Position numbers and translations under genes: made by a program
The notes under the pieces: generated by a model
Told to the model about the DNA's origin: nothing
The model's input: only the letters and a program-made list of their open reading frames with translations
Databases searched by the model: none
Shown: positions 42,172 to 51,047 of the stretch, piece after piece
Layout: each line of letters starts with the position of its first letter
Numbering within the stretch: position 1 is the first letter of the stretch
DNA from: CAZHTS01 sp964535315
GTDB taxonomy: Bacteria; Chloroflexota; Anaerolineae; Anaerolineales; Anaerolineaceae
DNA: 64,000 nt
Assembly: GCA_964535315.1 (NCBI GenBank)
Contig: CAZHTS010000005.1
Location: forward strand, 1 to 64,000
Reading direction: 5' to 3'

Positions 42172-43104
42172 ATGAAAGAAATTGCACTGGCACTCGGCGG
42201 CGGCGGCATCAAAGGGATCGCTCACATTGGCGTACTTAAATTCTTAGAACGCAACGATTACGTTGTGCGCGCCATCGCGGGAACCAGCGCCGGGGGCATC
42301 GTGGGCGCCCTGTACTCGGCTGGTTACAAACCGGCTGAGATCGAAGACATCATCAGCGGCGTCAAACCCTCCGATCTGTTTGCCCCCACCTACAATAACG
42401 ACCCCGCCCTGCTTGGCATCAACGGGTTGAACCAGACCCTTAACGAAGCGTTGGGGGGCTGGCAATTCAAAGATCTGCGCATGCCCTTTGCCTGTACCGC
42501 AGTCGATCTGATCTCCAAACAGGAGATTCTCCTGCACCAGGGCAACCTCATCGATGCGCTGCTCGCCACCTCGGCGGTACCGGGCATCTTCCCTCCCAAA
42601 CAGATCGGAGAAACCATCCTGATGGACGGCGGCGTACTGGATCCCGTCCCCGTCAGCCTGGCGCGCTGGCTGGCGCCCGGCCTGCCCATCGTGGCTGTGG
42701 CCCTCTCTCCGCGTAGCGAACGTTGGGCATCGGTGTCATCCTTCCGCATGCCCAACAGCGCCGCAATCCCTTCCGTCATCCTGGAGCAGGTATCACGTCT
42801 GCGCATCGCCCAGGCATTCAATATTTTCCTGAAATCCTTCGATATTTGCTCGCTGCAAATGACAGAACTGCGTCTCGAACTGGATCAGCCTGACGTCATC
42901 ATCCGCCCGCAGGTCGAACAATACGGCATGCTGGACGACGTCACACCACAAGAACTGGCGCAATTGGGCGAGACCGCCGCACAACAGGTGGAGCGGGAGT
43001 TAGCGCGTGCCCTCAAATGGCCCCGTCGGGTCATGCGACGCATTAAACGCCCGGCCGGCCTGCAGGGCGTCTTTCTCACGGGAAATGGTGATGCACATGT
43101 ATAA
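42172..43104 (+). CDS. Patatin-like phospholipase (RssA type)
   Basis: A serine lipid hydrolase of 310 residues. The oxyanion glycine loop LGGGGIKGIAHIGVL lies at residues 8-22. The nucleophile Ser39 is in GTSAGG and the catalytic Asp152 in MDGGVLDPVP, forming the Ser-Asp dyad. No signal peptide is present, so it acts in the cytoplasm or at the inner membrane face, on phospholipids or acyl-CoA-like esters. The substrate is unknown. A small membrane protein gene overlaps its 3' end by 20 bp. Confidence 0.9.
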   Translation: MKEIALALGGGGIKGIAHIGVLKFLERNDYVVRAIAGTSAGGIVGALYSAGYKPAEIEDIISGVKPSDLFAPTYNNDPALLGINGLNQTLNEALGGWQFKDLRMPFACTAVDLISKQEILLHQGNLIDALLATSAVPGIFPPKQIGETILMDGGVLDPVPVSLARWLAPGLPIVAVALSPRSERWASVSSFRMPNSAAIPSVILEQVSRLRIAQAFNIFLKSFDICSLQMTELRLELDQPDVIIRPQVEQYGMLDDVTPQELAQLGETAAQQVERELARALKWPRRVMRRIKRPAGLQGVFLTGNGDAHV

Positions 43105-43330
43105 CCGTGATCTGCGTAAGTATATGCGTGATACAAACGCCCGCCTGATCATTGGCGGCGTGCTGCTGCTCTTCCTGGTGGGCGATGGCCTGATTCTATG
43201 GATCTACGGCCCGGGAGCCGCTGTCATGGGCCTTCTTTGCATCGGCCTGGGTATGGCGCCCATTCTGATCATCATGCTCATTTTGTGGATCATGGAATGG
43301 ATCGTCAAACGCGCCAATCCAGATGAATGA
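43085..43330 (+). CDS. Small two-helix membrane protein
   Basis: An 81-residue protein of unknown function with two hydrophobic helices (about 20-40 and 47-71) and a basic N-terminus (YNRDLRKYMRDTNAR). Three closely spaced ATGs (43085, 43091, 43097) compete; the first is given here. It overlaps the patatin gene by 20 bp and the esterase gene by 8 bp, which implies translational coupling within one operon. It might anchor or regulate the neighbouring lipid hydrolases, but that is only inference from position. Confidence 0.6.
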   Translation: MVMHMYNRDLRKYMRDTNARLIIGGVLLLFLVGDGLILWIYGPGAAVMGLLCIGLGMAPILIIMLILWIMEWIVKRANPDE

Positions 43331-43973
43331 TTTTGAACTCCTCGAGCAAGATGGCTGGCGTCTGCGCCTGCAACCGCCCCGGGCCAATACTCCACCCCGG
43401 CTCATTCTGGCGTTACACGGCTGGAGCGGCGATGAAAACGTCATGTCGATTTTCACTCAAAGCTGCCAGGGCCTGGCCTGGATCGTCCAGCCCCGCGGCC
43501 CGCTTGCCGTTGCCGGCGGCGGCTATGGCTGGGCGCAGCCTGGCGCCCACGATTTCTCAAGCCTGGACGAATTTACTCCGGTCGCACAGAGCCTGTTACG
43601 GGCCATTCAGGCCCTATCCACAGACGGCCGCCTCCCCACACCAGACACCGTCACCCTGCTCGGATTCAGCCAGGGCGGTGCCCTGGCCTACACCCTCGCA
43701 TTTCTGGCGCCCCACCGCTTCAGGCGCATCGCCTGCCTGGCCAGCTTTCTGCCCGGCGGAACCCAGGCGCGTTTGCAGCCCGGAGCGTTGGCCGGACAGG
43801 AATACTTTATTGCCCACGGCAGCCAGGACGAAATCGTCGCTATCCAGCATGCCCATCACGCCCGCCAGGTCATCCAACAGGCGGGCGCCCACGTCACCTT
43901 TTGCGAGAGTGAAGCCGGGCACCGTGTTTCAGCCGGCTGCTTCAAGGGACTGACGGCTTTTTTATTGGGGTGA
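43323..43973 (+). CDS. Alpha/beta hydrolase (YpfH/phospholipase-carboxylesterase family)
   Basis: A 216-residue serine esterase. The nucleophile elbow GFSQGG has Ser116, AHGSQDEIV provides the catalytic Asp (about residue 164) and EAGHRVS the His near the C-terminus, completing the triad. ALHGWSGDE near residue 30 is the oxyanion region. The family includes small carboxylesterases and acyl-protein thioesterases; no signal peptide is visible. It is the last gene of the four-gene operon starting at 40993 and ends 3 bp before a convergent gene. Confidence 0.85.
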   Translation: MNDFELLEQDGWRLRLQPPRANTPPRLILALHGWSGDENVMSIFTQSCQGLAWIVQPRGPLAVAGGGYGWAQPGAHDFSSLDEFTPVAQSLLRAIQALSTDGRLPTPDTVTLLGFSQGGALAYTLAFLAPHRFRRIACLASFLPGGTQARLQPGALAGQEYFIAHGSQDEIVAIQHAHHARQVIQQAGAHVTFCESEAGHRVSAGCFKGLTAFLLG

Positions 43974-43976
43974 ACT

Positions 43977-44606
43977 TTACCGCCCCTGAGCCAGCGAAAA
44001 GAGCCCCAACAGGATGCCGGCGATCGCCAGACTGATGATAATCAGGCCAACGGGCACACCGCCCACATTGTTAGAGATCGCGTCTGTGTAAGTTGGAATG
44101 ACCAATGGCGGCGGCGGGGTAAACGTCGGTAGGCGTGTGGGGGCCGAGGTGATGATAAACTGCGAAGCCAGCGTGGGATCGATGGTCGACGTATATTGTA
44201 GGGTGGGTGTAGGCGGCGGCTCTACAATTGGCAATTCCCCTGGCGACAGGCTGACCAATGGGGCATACACCCAGCCATCTCCGCTGGCAACGCCGGGATA
44301 TTCGATCAGAATCCACTCGCGTTTCGGCGAGACGCCCTTGATCGGCACCACCTGCCCCGGCAACAACACACCAATCTTGGGATAGAATACCCCCGGGCCC
44401 GAGCGTACGTTGGGCGGATCCTGCTCGAGCCGCACGGTGGCCACCGGCCCCGACGGCGTGCCGGTTACGGTAGGAATATTCACCGTTGGGATTTGCGCCA
44501 AACCACTGGCCTGCGCCGGAAAAACCCAGGCAAGGGCCAGTGGGACAATCAACAACAGCAAAAGAACCAGGATACGAGCAAAACGAACTTGAGAGCAAGA
44601 AGACAT
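43977..44606 (-). CDS. Exported SH3-like domain protein with C-terminal anchor
   Basis: A 209-residue envelope protein. A signal peptide (ILVLLLLLIVPLALAWVFPAQA) is followed by a bacterial SH3 domain (about 60-125) with the hallmark PPNVRSGPGVFYPKIGVLLP and WVYAPLVSLS. A Pro/Thr-rich linker leads to a C-terminal hydrophobic helix (about 185-205), so the protein is probably anchored outside the cell with the SH3 domain near the wall. Such domains bind peptidoglycan stems or proline-rich partners. Start ATG 44606 is preferred over 44630, because it gives a shorter n-region. It diverges from the zinc-ribbon gene at 44674. Confidence 0.78.
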   Translation of the reverse strand: MSSCSQVRFARILVLLLLLIVPLALAWVFPAQASGLAQIPTVNIPTVTGTPSGPVATVRLEQDPPNVRSGPGVFYPKIGVLLPGQVVPIKGVSPKREWILIEYPGVASGDGWVYAPLVSLSPGELPIVEPPPTPTLQYTSTIDPTLASQFIITSAPTRLPTFTPPPPLVIPTYTDAISNNVGGVPVGLIIISLAIAGILLGLFSLAQGR

Positions 44607-44661
44607 ACGGAAAAACTCCGGCGATGGCATTTTTTAACCTACACGGGATAACAACCTGCAT

Positions 44662-44667
44662 TATAAT
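44662..44667 (+). promoter_or_regulatory. TATAAT -10, leaderless arrangement
   Basis: TATAAT ends 6 nt before the ATG at 44674. No Shine-Dalgarno lies between, and no good -35 was identified. Confidence 0.5.
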
Positions 44668-44673
44668 CGAATT

Positions 44674-45264
44674 ATGGAACCACGCATCTTCCACGGAAAC
44701 ATTTCACCTGTCGATTTTGCCCAGAGCCTGATGGCCCATTTCAACCGGGGCAATTACCGCGTCCAGCAGGTTGGCGGTGGGGAAAAAATCATCGTCCAGA
44801 TTGCCACCTACGAAGGCGCCGCCTCCGGCGGACAAACCGCCCTGACCATTACACTACAAAAAGTGGCCGATGGGGTGGTGGTACAGATCGGCAAGCAGGA
44901 CTGGCTGGGTGTGGCTGCCAGCCTCGGCTTCAGCGCCCTGGCCGCCTTGCGCAACCCCTGGGAACTGTTATCGCGCTTCGACGACATCGCCCAGGATATC
45001 CAGAGTCTGCAACTCAGCGACGAGGTTTGGGCAGTGTTGGAACAAACCGCAAAAACACTGGGGGCCGGATTTGAGCTCTCCGAGCGTCTACGCCGGCTGG
45101 TGTGTGATTACTGCAACACAGCCAACCCGGTGGGTGAGCCACGCTGTATCGCCTGCGGCGCTCCGTTGGGCGATGCGCAGCCGTTCACCTGCCCGAACTG
45201 CGGTTTCGTGCTCAAAGGCTCAGAAAAATTCTGTCCGAACTGCGCTCAGGCAGTGGCGCGTTAA
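44674..45264 (+). CDS. Protein with C-terminal double zinc ribbon
   Basis: A 196-residue protein of unknown function. Residues 1-140 form an alpha-beta domain with no recognised family (FHGNISPVDFAQSLMAHF; LTITLQKVADGVVVQIGK). The C-terminus holds two zinc ribbons, VCDYCNTANPVGEPRCIACG and FTCPNCGFVLKGSEKFCPNC, close in sequence to the ribbon pair of the protein at 25315. The transcript is likely leaderless. The stop overlaps the end of the convergent G6PD gene by 4 bp. Confidence 0.72.
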   Translation: MEPRIFHGNISPVDFAQSLMAHFNRGNYRVQQVGGGEKIIVQIATYEGAASGGQTALTITLQKVADGVVVQIGKQDWLGVAASLGFSALAALRNPWELLSRFDDIAQDIQSLQLSDEVWAVLEQTAKTLGAGFELSERLRRLVCDYCNTANPVGEPRCIACGAPLGDAQPFTCPNCGFVLKGSEKFCPNCAQAVAR

Positions 45265-46751
45265 TATTCGTCCGGATTATGCCACGCCCGCCCGTCCCGG
45301 CGAATGAATTCGTCCGCCCCGGGCGGTCCCCAGGTGCCGGCTTCGTACACCGGAAGATTGCGCACCGGCGCCTGTCCCCAGGCGTCCAGGATACGACTGG
45401 TCACGGTCCAGGCGGCCAGTACTTCATCGCTGCGCGTAAACAGCGTTGCATCCCCCTGCAAACAATCTAACAACAACCGCTCGTAGGCTTCGGGCGGCTC
45501 GACGCCAAACGCCTCCTGATAGCTGAAACGCATCTGCACCGGTGAGATCTGATTGACCGGGCCGGGAAGTTTTGCCCCAAACCGTAAGGTAATCCCCTCA
45601 TCGGGTTGCAGATTTAGCACCAGGCGATTGGGCGCATCCCCGGCGGCGTTCTTCCAGTTAAACAACGAGAGCGGCACCTGTTTGAACTGGATCGCCACTT
45701 CGGTGGCGCGGCACGGCAAACGCTTCCCTGACCGCAGATAGAACGGTACCCCCGCCCAACGCCAGTTATCCACATGCACGCGCACCGCCAGAAACGTCTC
45801 CACCAAAGAGACAGGCGAGACGCCGCTTTCATCTTTATAACCCGCAACCCGTTTCCCATCCACCACGCCCGAGACGTACTGCGCCCGGTAGGTATGCTGC
45901 AACGCGTCCTCGCCTGCCAGTGGGCGCATCGCCCGTAACACCTTCACCTTTTCGTCGCGCACGGCGTCTGCATTCAACGCCACCGGCGCTTCCATGGCAG
46001 TCAACGTCACCAGTTGCAACAAATGGTTCTGAAACATGTCGCGGATCACACCCGAGGTTTCATAATAACCGGCCCGCGTCCCCACGCCGACCGTCTCGGC
46101 CACCGCGATCTGCACGTGGTCGACATACCGCCGGTTCCACAACGGTTCAAAGATTCCGTTGGCAAAACGGAAGACGAGAATATTTTGAACCGTCTCTTTG
46201 CCCAAATAATGGTCGATGCGGTAAATTTGCGTCTCGGCAAAAACCCGATGGACTGCCTCTTCCAGCTGCATGGCAGAAGCCAGATCGCGCCCATAGGGCT
46301 TTTCAATCACCAGCCGCGACCAGCCCCGGCGCCCCTGCAAGCCACACGCCCCAATTCGTCGGACAATCAATGAATATTCCTCTGGCGGCGTGGCAAGGTA
46401 ATACAACACATTGTGGATCCCCGCCTCATCCAGTACACCTGCCAGCCGGGCATAGCCATCCGCGTCGTCGAATGTAGCGCGAATATAACGGGTATCTGCC
46501 AACAGGCGCTCGAGCACGTCCTCAGAAACGGGACGGCTGCGCGCAAACTCCATCACCCCCTCGCGCAGTGCCTGGCGCAAGGTCTGATCGTCCCAATCGC
46601 GCCGGGCAAAGCCGATGATCGATAAAGGCATCGCCAGGCGCCCCGCCAGAAGTAATTCGTACAACGCCGGGATCAACTTGCGCCGGGTCAAATCACCCGT
46701 CACCCCAAAAACGACAAAGGCGATTGCATCTGTAGCAGTATTGGTTTCCAT
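45261..46751 (-). CDS. zwf: Glucose-6-phosphate 1-dehydrogenase
   Basis: Oxidises glucose 6-phosphate to 6-phosphogluconolactone with NADP(H) or NAD, entering the oxidative pentose phosphate pathway; 496 residues. The coenzyme loop is FGVTGDLTRRKL (15-26), EKPYGRDL (150-157) is a conserved strand, and the active-site motif RIDHYLGK (178-185) supplies the substrate-binding Lys and His. No other pentose-phosphate gene is adjacent. A TAAAAT lies 6 nt before the ATG and no Shine-Dalgarno is seen, as for other candidate leaderless genes. Confidence 0.95.
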   Translation of the reverse strand: METNTATDAIAFVVFGVTGDLTRRKLIPALYELLLAGRLAMPLSIIGFARRDWDDQTLRQALREGVMEFARSRPVSEDVLERLLADTRYIRATFDDADGYARLAGVLDEAGIHNVLYYLATPPEEYSLIVRRIGACGLQGRRGWSRLVIEKPYGRDLASAMQLEEAVHRVFAETQIYRIDHYLGKETVQNILVFRFANGIFEPLWNRRYVDHVQIAVAETVGVGTRAGYYETSGVIRDMFQNHLLQLVTLTAMEAPVALNADAVRDEKVKVLRAMRPLAGEDALQHTYRAQYVSGVVDGKRVAGYKDESGVSPVSLVETFLAVRVHVDNWRWAGVPFYLRSGKRLPCRATEVAIQFKQVPLSLFNWKNAAGDAPNRLVLNLQPDEGITLRFGAKLPGPVNQISPVQMRFSYQEAFGVEPPEAYERLLLDCLQGDATLFTRSDEVLAAWTVTSRILDAWGQAPVRNLPVYEAGTWGPPGADEFIRRDGRAWHNPDEY

Positions 46752-46757
46752 GCAATG

Positions 46758-46763
46758 ATTTTA
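46758..46763 (-). promoter_or_regulatory. Candidate -10 of zwf
   Basis: TAAAAT on the minus strand ends 6 nt before the zwf ATG. No clear -35 and no ribosome-binding site. Confidence 0.35.
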
Positions 46764-46837
46764 CAACAAATTTTGTCCGGATCGTATAAAATGCCGAGGG
46801 TTCGCAACGAGAGCGCTCCGCCAGAATCGTTTTTCGA

Positions 46838-46866
46838 TTGCCAGAAAAGCAGTTTCGGTATATCAT
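46838..46866 (+). promoter_or_regulatory. Candidate promoter of the P1 peptidase/prs operon
   Basis: TTGCCA (46838-46843), a 17-bp spacer and TATCAT (46861-46866). The predicted leader to the ATG at 46945 is about 70 nt. Confidence 0.45.
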
Positions 46867-46944
46867 TCAAACAGAAAGGCCGTGTTTTTCAATTATCATC
46901 GGCCCGGGTTGTTTCGCTATCCATCGTTCATAAGTGCAGGTATC

Positions 46945-47943
46945 ATGAAACCGCTATATAACGCCATCACAGACGTTCCTGGTATCCGCGTGGGACAGGT
47001 GCAGGATGAAGAAGCGCTAACCGGTTGCAGCGTGATCTTGTGCGAAGCAGGCGCCACCGCCGGCGTAGATCAGCGCGGCGGCGCCCCTGGCACCCGCGAG
47101 ACCGACCTCTTGCACCCCATGCACCTGGTGCACAGCATCCATGCTGTGGTTTTAAGCGGTGGATCCGCTTACGGGTTAGATGCCGCCAGCGGCGTCATGC
47201 GCTATCTCGAAGAAAAAGGCGTCGGCTTCGATGCCGGCGTAGCCAGGGTGCCGATCGTCCCGGCTGCCGTGTTGTTCGACCTGGCGCTGGGAAGCGCCGC
47301 CGTCCGTCCAGACGCCAACATGGGCTATCGGGCCTGCCTGGCCGCCAGCGATGCCCCGCCCGCCCAGGGCAACTTTGGCGCCGGCGCCGGCGCCACCGTC
47401 GGTAAAATTCTCGGCATGAAGCAGGCCACCAAGGCCGGCATCGGCACCGCCAGCCTCGACATCGGTGGGGGCATTATCGTCGGCGCCATCGTGGCGGTAA
47501 ACGCCATGGGCGACGTCATAGACCCCTCCAACGGCCAGATTCTGGCCGGGGCGCGCCCGCTACAGACCGGGCCGCTGCACATCGGCGGCACCGGGCGCTT
47601 CGCCGACACGTTGAACGTTATGCGCTCGCTAACCGGCCGCACGCTGCTTGGCCTCGCCGGCGCTCAAAATACAGTAATTGGCGTGGTAGCCACCAATGCC
47701 CGGCTGGATAAGGAACAGGCCAATAAAGTGGCCCAGATGGCGCATAACGGCCTGGCGCAGACCATCCGCCCTGCACACACGATGATGGACGGCGATACGC
47801 TCTTCGCCCTATCTACCCACCAGCGCAAAGCAGATGCCACTATCGTCGGCGCCTTTGCCCCGCAGGTGGTGGCGATGGCCATCGTTAACGCCGTCCAACA
47901 CGCCCGCTCTGCCGGTGGATTGCCGGCCGCCTGCGACCTTTAA
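46945..47943 (+). CDS. P1-family (DmpA/NylC-like) self-processing aminopeptidase
   Basis: An N-terminal-nucleophile hydrolase of 332 residues, made as one chain that cleaves itself. The N-terminal TDVPGIRVGQVQDEEALTG, the GGAPGTRETDLL loop and VLSGGSAYGLDAASGVM match the family. The autoprocessing site is likely Asn-Thr in AQNTVIGVVATNA (about residue 240), as in NylC. Substrates of relatives include D-amino-acid peptides, beta-peptides and nylon oligomers; the natural one is unknown. The ATG at 46945 has GCAGG before it. The prs-like gene begins 9 bp downstream with GAGGAG, suggesting an operon. Confidence 0.85.
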   Translation: MKPLYNAITDVPGIRVGQVQDEEALTGCSVILCEAGATAGVDQRGGAPGTRETDLLHPMHLVHSIHAVVLSGGSAYGLDAASGVMRYLEEKGVGFDAGVARVPIVPAAVLFDLALGSAAVRPDANMGYRACLAASDAPPAQGNFGAGAGATVGKILGMKQATKAGIGTASLDIGGGIIVGAIVAVNAMGDVIDPSNGQILAGARPLQTGPLHIGGTGRFADTLNVMRSLTGRTLLGLAGAQNTVIGVVATNARLDKEQANKVAQMAHNGLAQTIRPAHTMMDGDTLFALSTHQRKADATIVGAFAPQVVAMAIVNAVQHARSAGGLPAACDL

Positions 47944-47952
47944 GAGGAGCGT

Positions 47953-48903
47953 ATGCCCAATCATCCCTTACGCATTTTCACCGGCTCGGCGCACCCGCAG
48001 TTGGCTATCGAAATTGCCCAGAGCCTGAACGTCCCGCTGGGCAAATCCACCACCCGCCACCTGCCCGATAGTGAAATCCACGTGATGATCGACGAGGTCG
48101 TGCGCGATCAGGATATCTTTCTCATTCAACCTTGCTCCGTCCCGGTGAACGACAATTTCATGGAATTGTTGCTCTACCTGGACGCGTTTCGCCGCGCCAG
48201 CGTCCACAGCGTGAGCGTTGTCATCCCCTATTTCCCCTACGCCCGCCAGGATCGCATGGCCAAAGGCCGCGAGGCCATCAGTGCGCGCCTGATCGCCAAC
48301 TGTTTGGAGGCGCAAGGGGCCTACCGCGTTATTTTTGTGGACATCCATAACCCCGCCTCACAGGGCTTCTTCAACGTAGCGGTCGACCCCCTGACCGCTA
48401 TCCCCGTCCTGGCCGAATACTTCCGCAAGCCCGAATTTCAAAACGCAGCCATCGTCAGCCCTGACGTGGGGCGCGCCAGCCTGGCCGGCAAATATGCCGA
48501 ACTGCTCAACCTGCCCCTGGTGGTCATGCACAAACGGCGTACCAGCTTTCAGGAAACTAAAACCACTCACGTCGTCGGCGACATCAGCGGCCGCCGGCCC
48601 ATCATCATCGACGATTTGATCGCCAGCGGCAGTGTGCTGAAACAAATTGACGCCCTGTACAAAAACGGCGCCAACGGTACGGCTTACTTCGCCATCACTC
48701 ACCCTGTGCTGCTCCCTCCGGCCATTGAGATTCTCAATAACGACGAGCGTATCGAAAAACTGGTGGTATCCAATACCATTTATGTCCCGCCAGAAAAACG
48801 CAGCGCCAAACTCGAAATTGTTTCCATCGCCCCCTTGCTGGCCGATATCATTCAACGCATCCACAACGGCGCCAGTATTTCCGAGAAATTAATCCTGGTC
48901 TGA
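47953..48903 (+). CDS. prs: Ribose-phosphate pyrophosphokinase
   Basis: Makes PRPP from ribose 5-phosphate and ATP for nucleotide, His and Trp synthesis; 316 residues. N-terminal RIFTGSAHPQLA, YFPYARQDRMAKGREAISAR (an ATP-binding stretch) and FVDIHNPASQGFF are canonical. The PRPP-binding loop, usually DDMIDTAGT, is DDLIASGSV here, and the catalytic KRR is retained in VMHKRRTSF. These departures are unusual but keep the Asp-Asp pair. GAGGAG lies 6 nt before the ATG. The degV-like gene follows after 57 bp. Confidence 0.9.
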   Translation: MPNHPLRIFTGSAHPQLAIEIAQSLNVPLGKSTTRHLPDSEIHVMIDEVVRDQDIFLIQPCSVPVNDNFMELLLYLDAFRRASVHSVSVVIPYFPYARQDRMAKGREAISARLIANCLEAQGAYRVIFVDIHNPASQGFFNVAVDPLTAIPVLAEYFRKPEFQNAAIVSPDVGRASLAGKYAELLNLPLVVMHKRRTSFQETKTTHVVGDISGRRPIIIDDLIASGSVLKQIDALYKNGANGTAYFAITHPVLLPPAIEILNNDERIEKLVVSNTIYVPPEKRSAKLEIVSIAPLLADIIQRIHNGASISEKLILV

Positions 48904-48960
48904 TTACGATTATTCTTTCATTCAGACACATCTCATCCGTTTTATCACAAAGGATTTCAT

Positions 48961-49812
48961 ATGATCAGATTGGTTGCAGATACCACAAGCAGTATCCCGC
49001 CTCCTGAGGCCGCCCGTCTCGGTGTGGCTTATCTCCCCCAAATCATTGTTTTTGGAGATGAGACCTACCGCGACGACACCGAAATCGACGTCAGCACTTT
49101 TCTAAAAAAGTTGCGCGCCTCCAGCCTGCTGCCCAAGACCGCCGCGCCGCCGCCCGCTCTGTATACGCCCATTTATCAGGAAATGGTCGAGCGCGGCGAC
49201 GCCATCGTGGTCATCGCCCCCTCGGCTGAAGTGAGCGGCACAGTACGCAGCGCTTCGGTAGCAGCGCAAGACTTTCCCAACGCACAGATTCACGTCATCG
49301 ATACACGCACCATCGCCTGCGGTCTGGGCGAAATCGTGCGTCAGGCGGCCGCCTGGCTGGCAGAAGACCCCAATCAAGATGTAGAGGCTTTCGTCGCACG
49401 CGTCAAGGAACTTGCCGGGCGCGAACACATCTTCTTCATGGTCGACACGCTCGAATACCTCCACAAGGGCGGGCGCATCGGCGGCGCTCAGGCGCTGGTT
49501 GGCAGCCTGTTACAGGTCAAACCGATCCTGACATTGAAAAACGGGCGCACCGAGCCGTTTGAGTCGCAGCGCACCAAACGCCGGGCGCTGGCGCGCATTC
49601 GCGAGATCGCCATGACCGGCTGCACCGGCAACCCCGACTGTCACCTGAGCCTGGCGCACGGCGAAGTGGAAGATGAGGCGCGCGCCCTGGCCGCAGAGCT
49701 CAAAGCCGCCCTGGGTCTGAAAGATATCCTCATCTACGATATGCCTCCTGCCATTCTGACGCACGCCGGCCCTGGTGTGATTGCTCTCAGCTATTTCGAG
49801 AAACCGCGCTAA
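48961..49812 (+). CDS. DegV family fatty-acid-binding protein
   Basis: A 283-residue two-domain lipid-binding protein. The N-terminal RLVADTTSSIPP has the DegV Thr/Ser signature, and APSAEVSGTVRSA is the fatty-acid carboxylate site. The C-terminal domain includes FFMVDTLEYLHKGGRIGGA and KPILTLKNG, both strongly conserved. In Firmicutes FakB proteins of this fold present fatty acids to the kinase FakA; no fakA is seen here. AAAGGA precedes the ATG. Confidence 0.92.
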   Translation: MIRLVADTTSSIPPPEAARLGVAYLPQIIVFGDETYRDDTEIDVSTFLKKLRASSLLPKTAAPPPALYTPIYQEMVERGDAIVVIAPSAEVSGTVRSASVAAQDFPNAQIHVIDTRTIACGLGEIVRQAAAWLAEDPNQDVEAFVARVKELAGREHIFFMVDTLEYLHKGGRIGGAQALVGSLLQVKPILTLKNGRTEPFESQRTKRRALARIREIAMTGCTGNPDCHLSLAHGEVEDEARALAAELKAALGLKDILIYDMPPAILTHAGPGVIALSYFEKPR

Positions 49813-49825
49813 ACCATCCTATGCG

Positions 49826-49862
49826 TGTACGGGGGTGTCCCAAAACCGGCCAGCCCCGTACA
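49826..49862. terminator. Hairpin between convergent degV and Fe-ADH genes
   Basis: Nine-bp arms TGTACGGGG and CCCCGTACA around a 19-nt loop, with no T tract. It lies between two convergent stops, so it may limit read-through. Confidence 0.4.
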
Positions 49863-49889
49863 TGCCCCTCATCCATCCACGCCTTCTAC

Positions 49890-51044
49890 CTATAAAGAAC
49901 GCTCCAGAATTGCCAGCAATTCGGCTTCGGTCAGATCGATCGGGTTACCCTTCATGCTGCTGGCCTGGCGACCGCGCTCGACCAACAACGCCAGATCCCC
50001 CGTCGTGATACCGTACCGCGCCAGGCCCGGAATGTGCAGATCCCGGCATAAGGTCTCCAACCACACCGCCCCCTCTTCGGTCGTGGCCTGCGCTGCGCCG
50101 GTCAGCCAGCAGGCCACCTGGCGATAACGCTCCAGCGCCGGATGTTCCGGCTGGCGATCCCGGAGCGCCTGCACGTTCACGCGAAAAACATGCGGGAGCA
50201 AGGCCGCGCACACCGCCCCATGCGGTGCAGGAAACATCCCACCAATTGGGCCGGCAAAACCATGTACGGCCCCCAAGGCGGCGTTGGCTAACGACAGACC
50301 GCCCAGCAAACTGGCCCACGCCATCCCCCGCCGCGCCTCCAGATCGTCCCCGTGATGATAAGCCTGTCGCAAAGCCCCGGCCGCGCTGCAAATGCCATCC
50401 TGACAAAACAAATCGGTCATCGGGTTGGCCCGCCGCGAGACATACGGCTCGATCACCTGCGCCAGCGCATCCATCCCCGTGCTGGCGGTCGCCTGTGGCG
50501 GGAGACTGCGGGTCAATTCGGGATCGACCACCGCCAGCCGCGCCAGCATCAACGGGCTGCGTAAACTGACCTTAACGCCGCGTTCCACTACCGTAATGAC
50601 TGCATTGCGGGTCACCTCGCTCCCCGTGCCCGCCGTGGTTGGAAAAGCCACAAATGGGATGCCTGCCTGACGCAGCGGCTGATTGCGCCCAACCACCTCG
50701 AGATAATCAAAGACGTCCCCGGGGTTGGTCGCCAGAATGGCAATGGCCTTGGCCGCATCCAACACACTCCCACCGCCAAAGCCAATAACGACATCGCAAC
50801 CGGCATCCAGGGCTGCCTGGCGTCCGGCAATGATCACTTCAAGTGTTGGCTCGCCGCTCACCGCAAACCCCTGCCATTCCACGCCGTTGGCCGCCAGCAT
50901 GCTCGCCAGGGCCTGGACACCGGCCGAACCCCCGCCCATCACCACCAGGGCGCGCCGGCCCAGCGCTGCCACCGCCGCACCAGACTCGTTCAACGTACCG
51001 GCGCCAAATAAAATGCGCGTTGCAGTTACAAATTCAAACCCCAT
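49890..51044 (-). CDS. Iron-containing alcohol dehydrogenase
   Basis: A type III NAD(P)-dependent dehydrogenase of 384 residues. The N-terminal ATRILFGAGTL, the coenzyme motif GFGGGSVLDAAKA and FPTTAGTGSEVT are typical. The metal ligands are in STGMDALAQVIEPYV (Asp-x3-His type position altered to Gln region) and VHGFAGPIGG with the conserved His; HGAVCAALLP supplies a further His. The alcohol or aldehyde substrate is unknown. It starts 3 bp after the stop of the ABM monooxygenase gene, so the two are probably translated together. Confidence 0.9.
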   Translation of the reverse strand: MGFEFVTATRILFGAGTLNESGAAVAALGRRALVVMGGGSAGVQALASMLAANGVEWQGFAVSGEPTLEVIIAGRQAALDAGCDVVIGFGGGSVLDAAKAIAILATNPGDVFDYLEVVGRNQPLRQAGIPFVAFPTTAGTGSEVTRNAVITVVERGVKVSLRSPLMLARLAVVDPELTRSLPPQATASTGMDALAQVIEPYVSRRANPMTDLFCQDGICSAAGALRQAYHHGDDLEARRGMAWASLLGGLSLANAALGAVHGFAGPIGGMFPAPHGAVCAALLPHVFRVNVQALRDRQPEHPALERYRQVACWLTGAAQATTEEGAVWLETLCRDLHIPGLARYGITTGDLALLVERGRQASSMKGNPIDLTEAELLAILERSL

Positions 51045-51047
51045 CCA

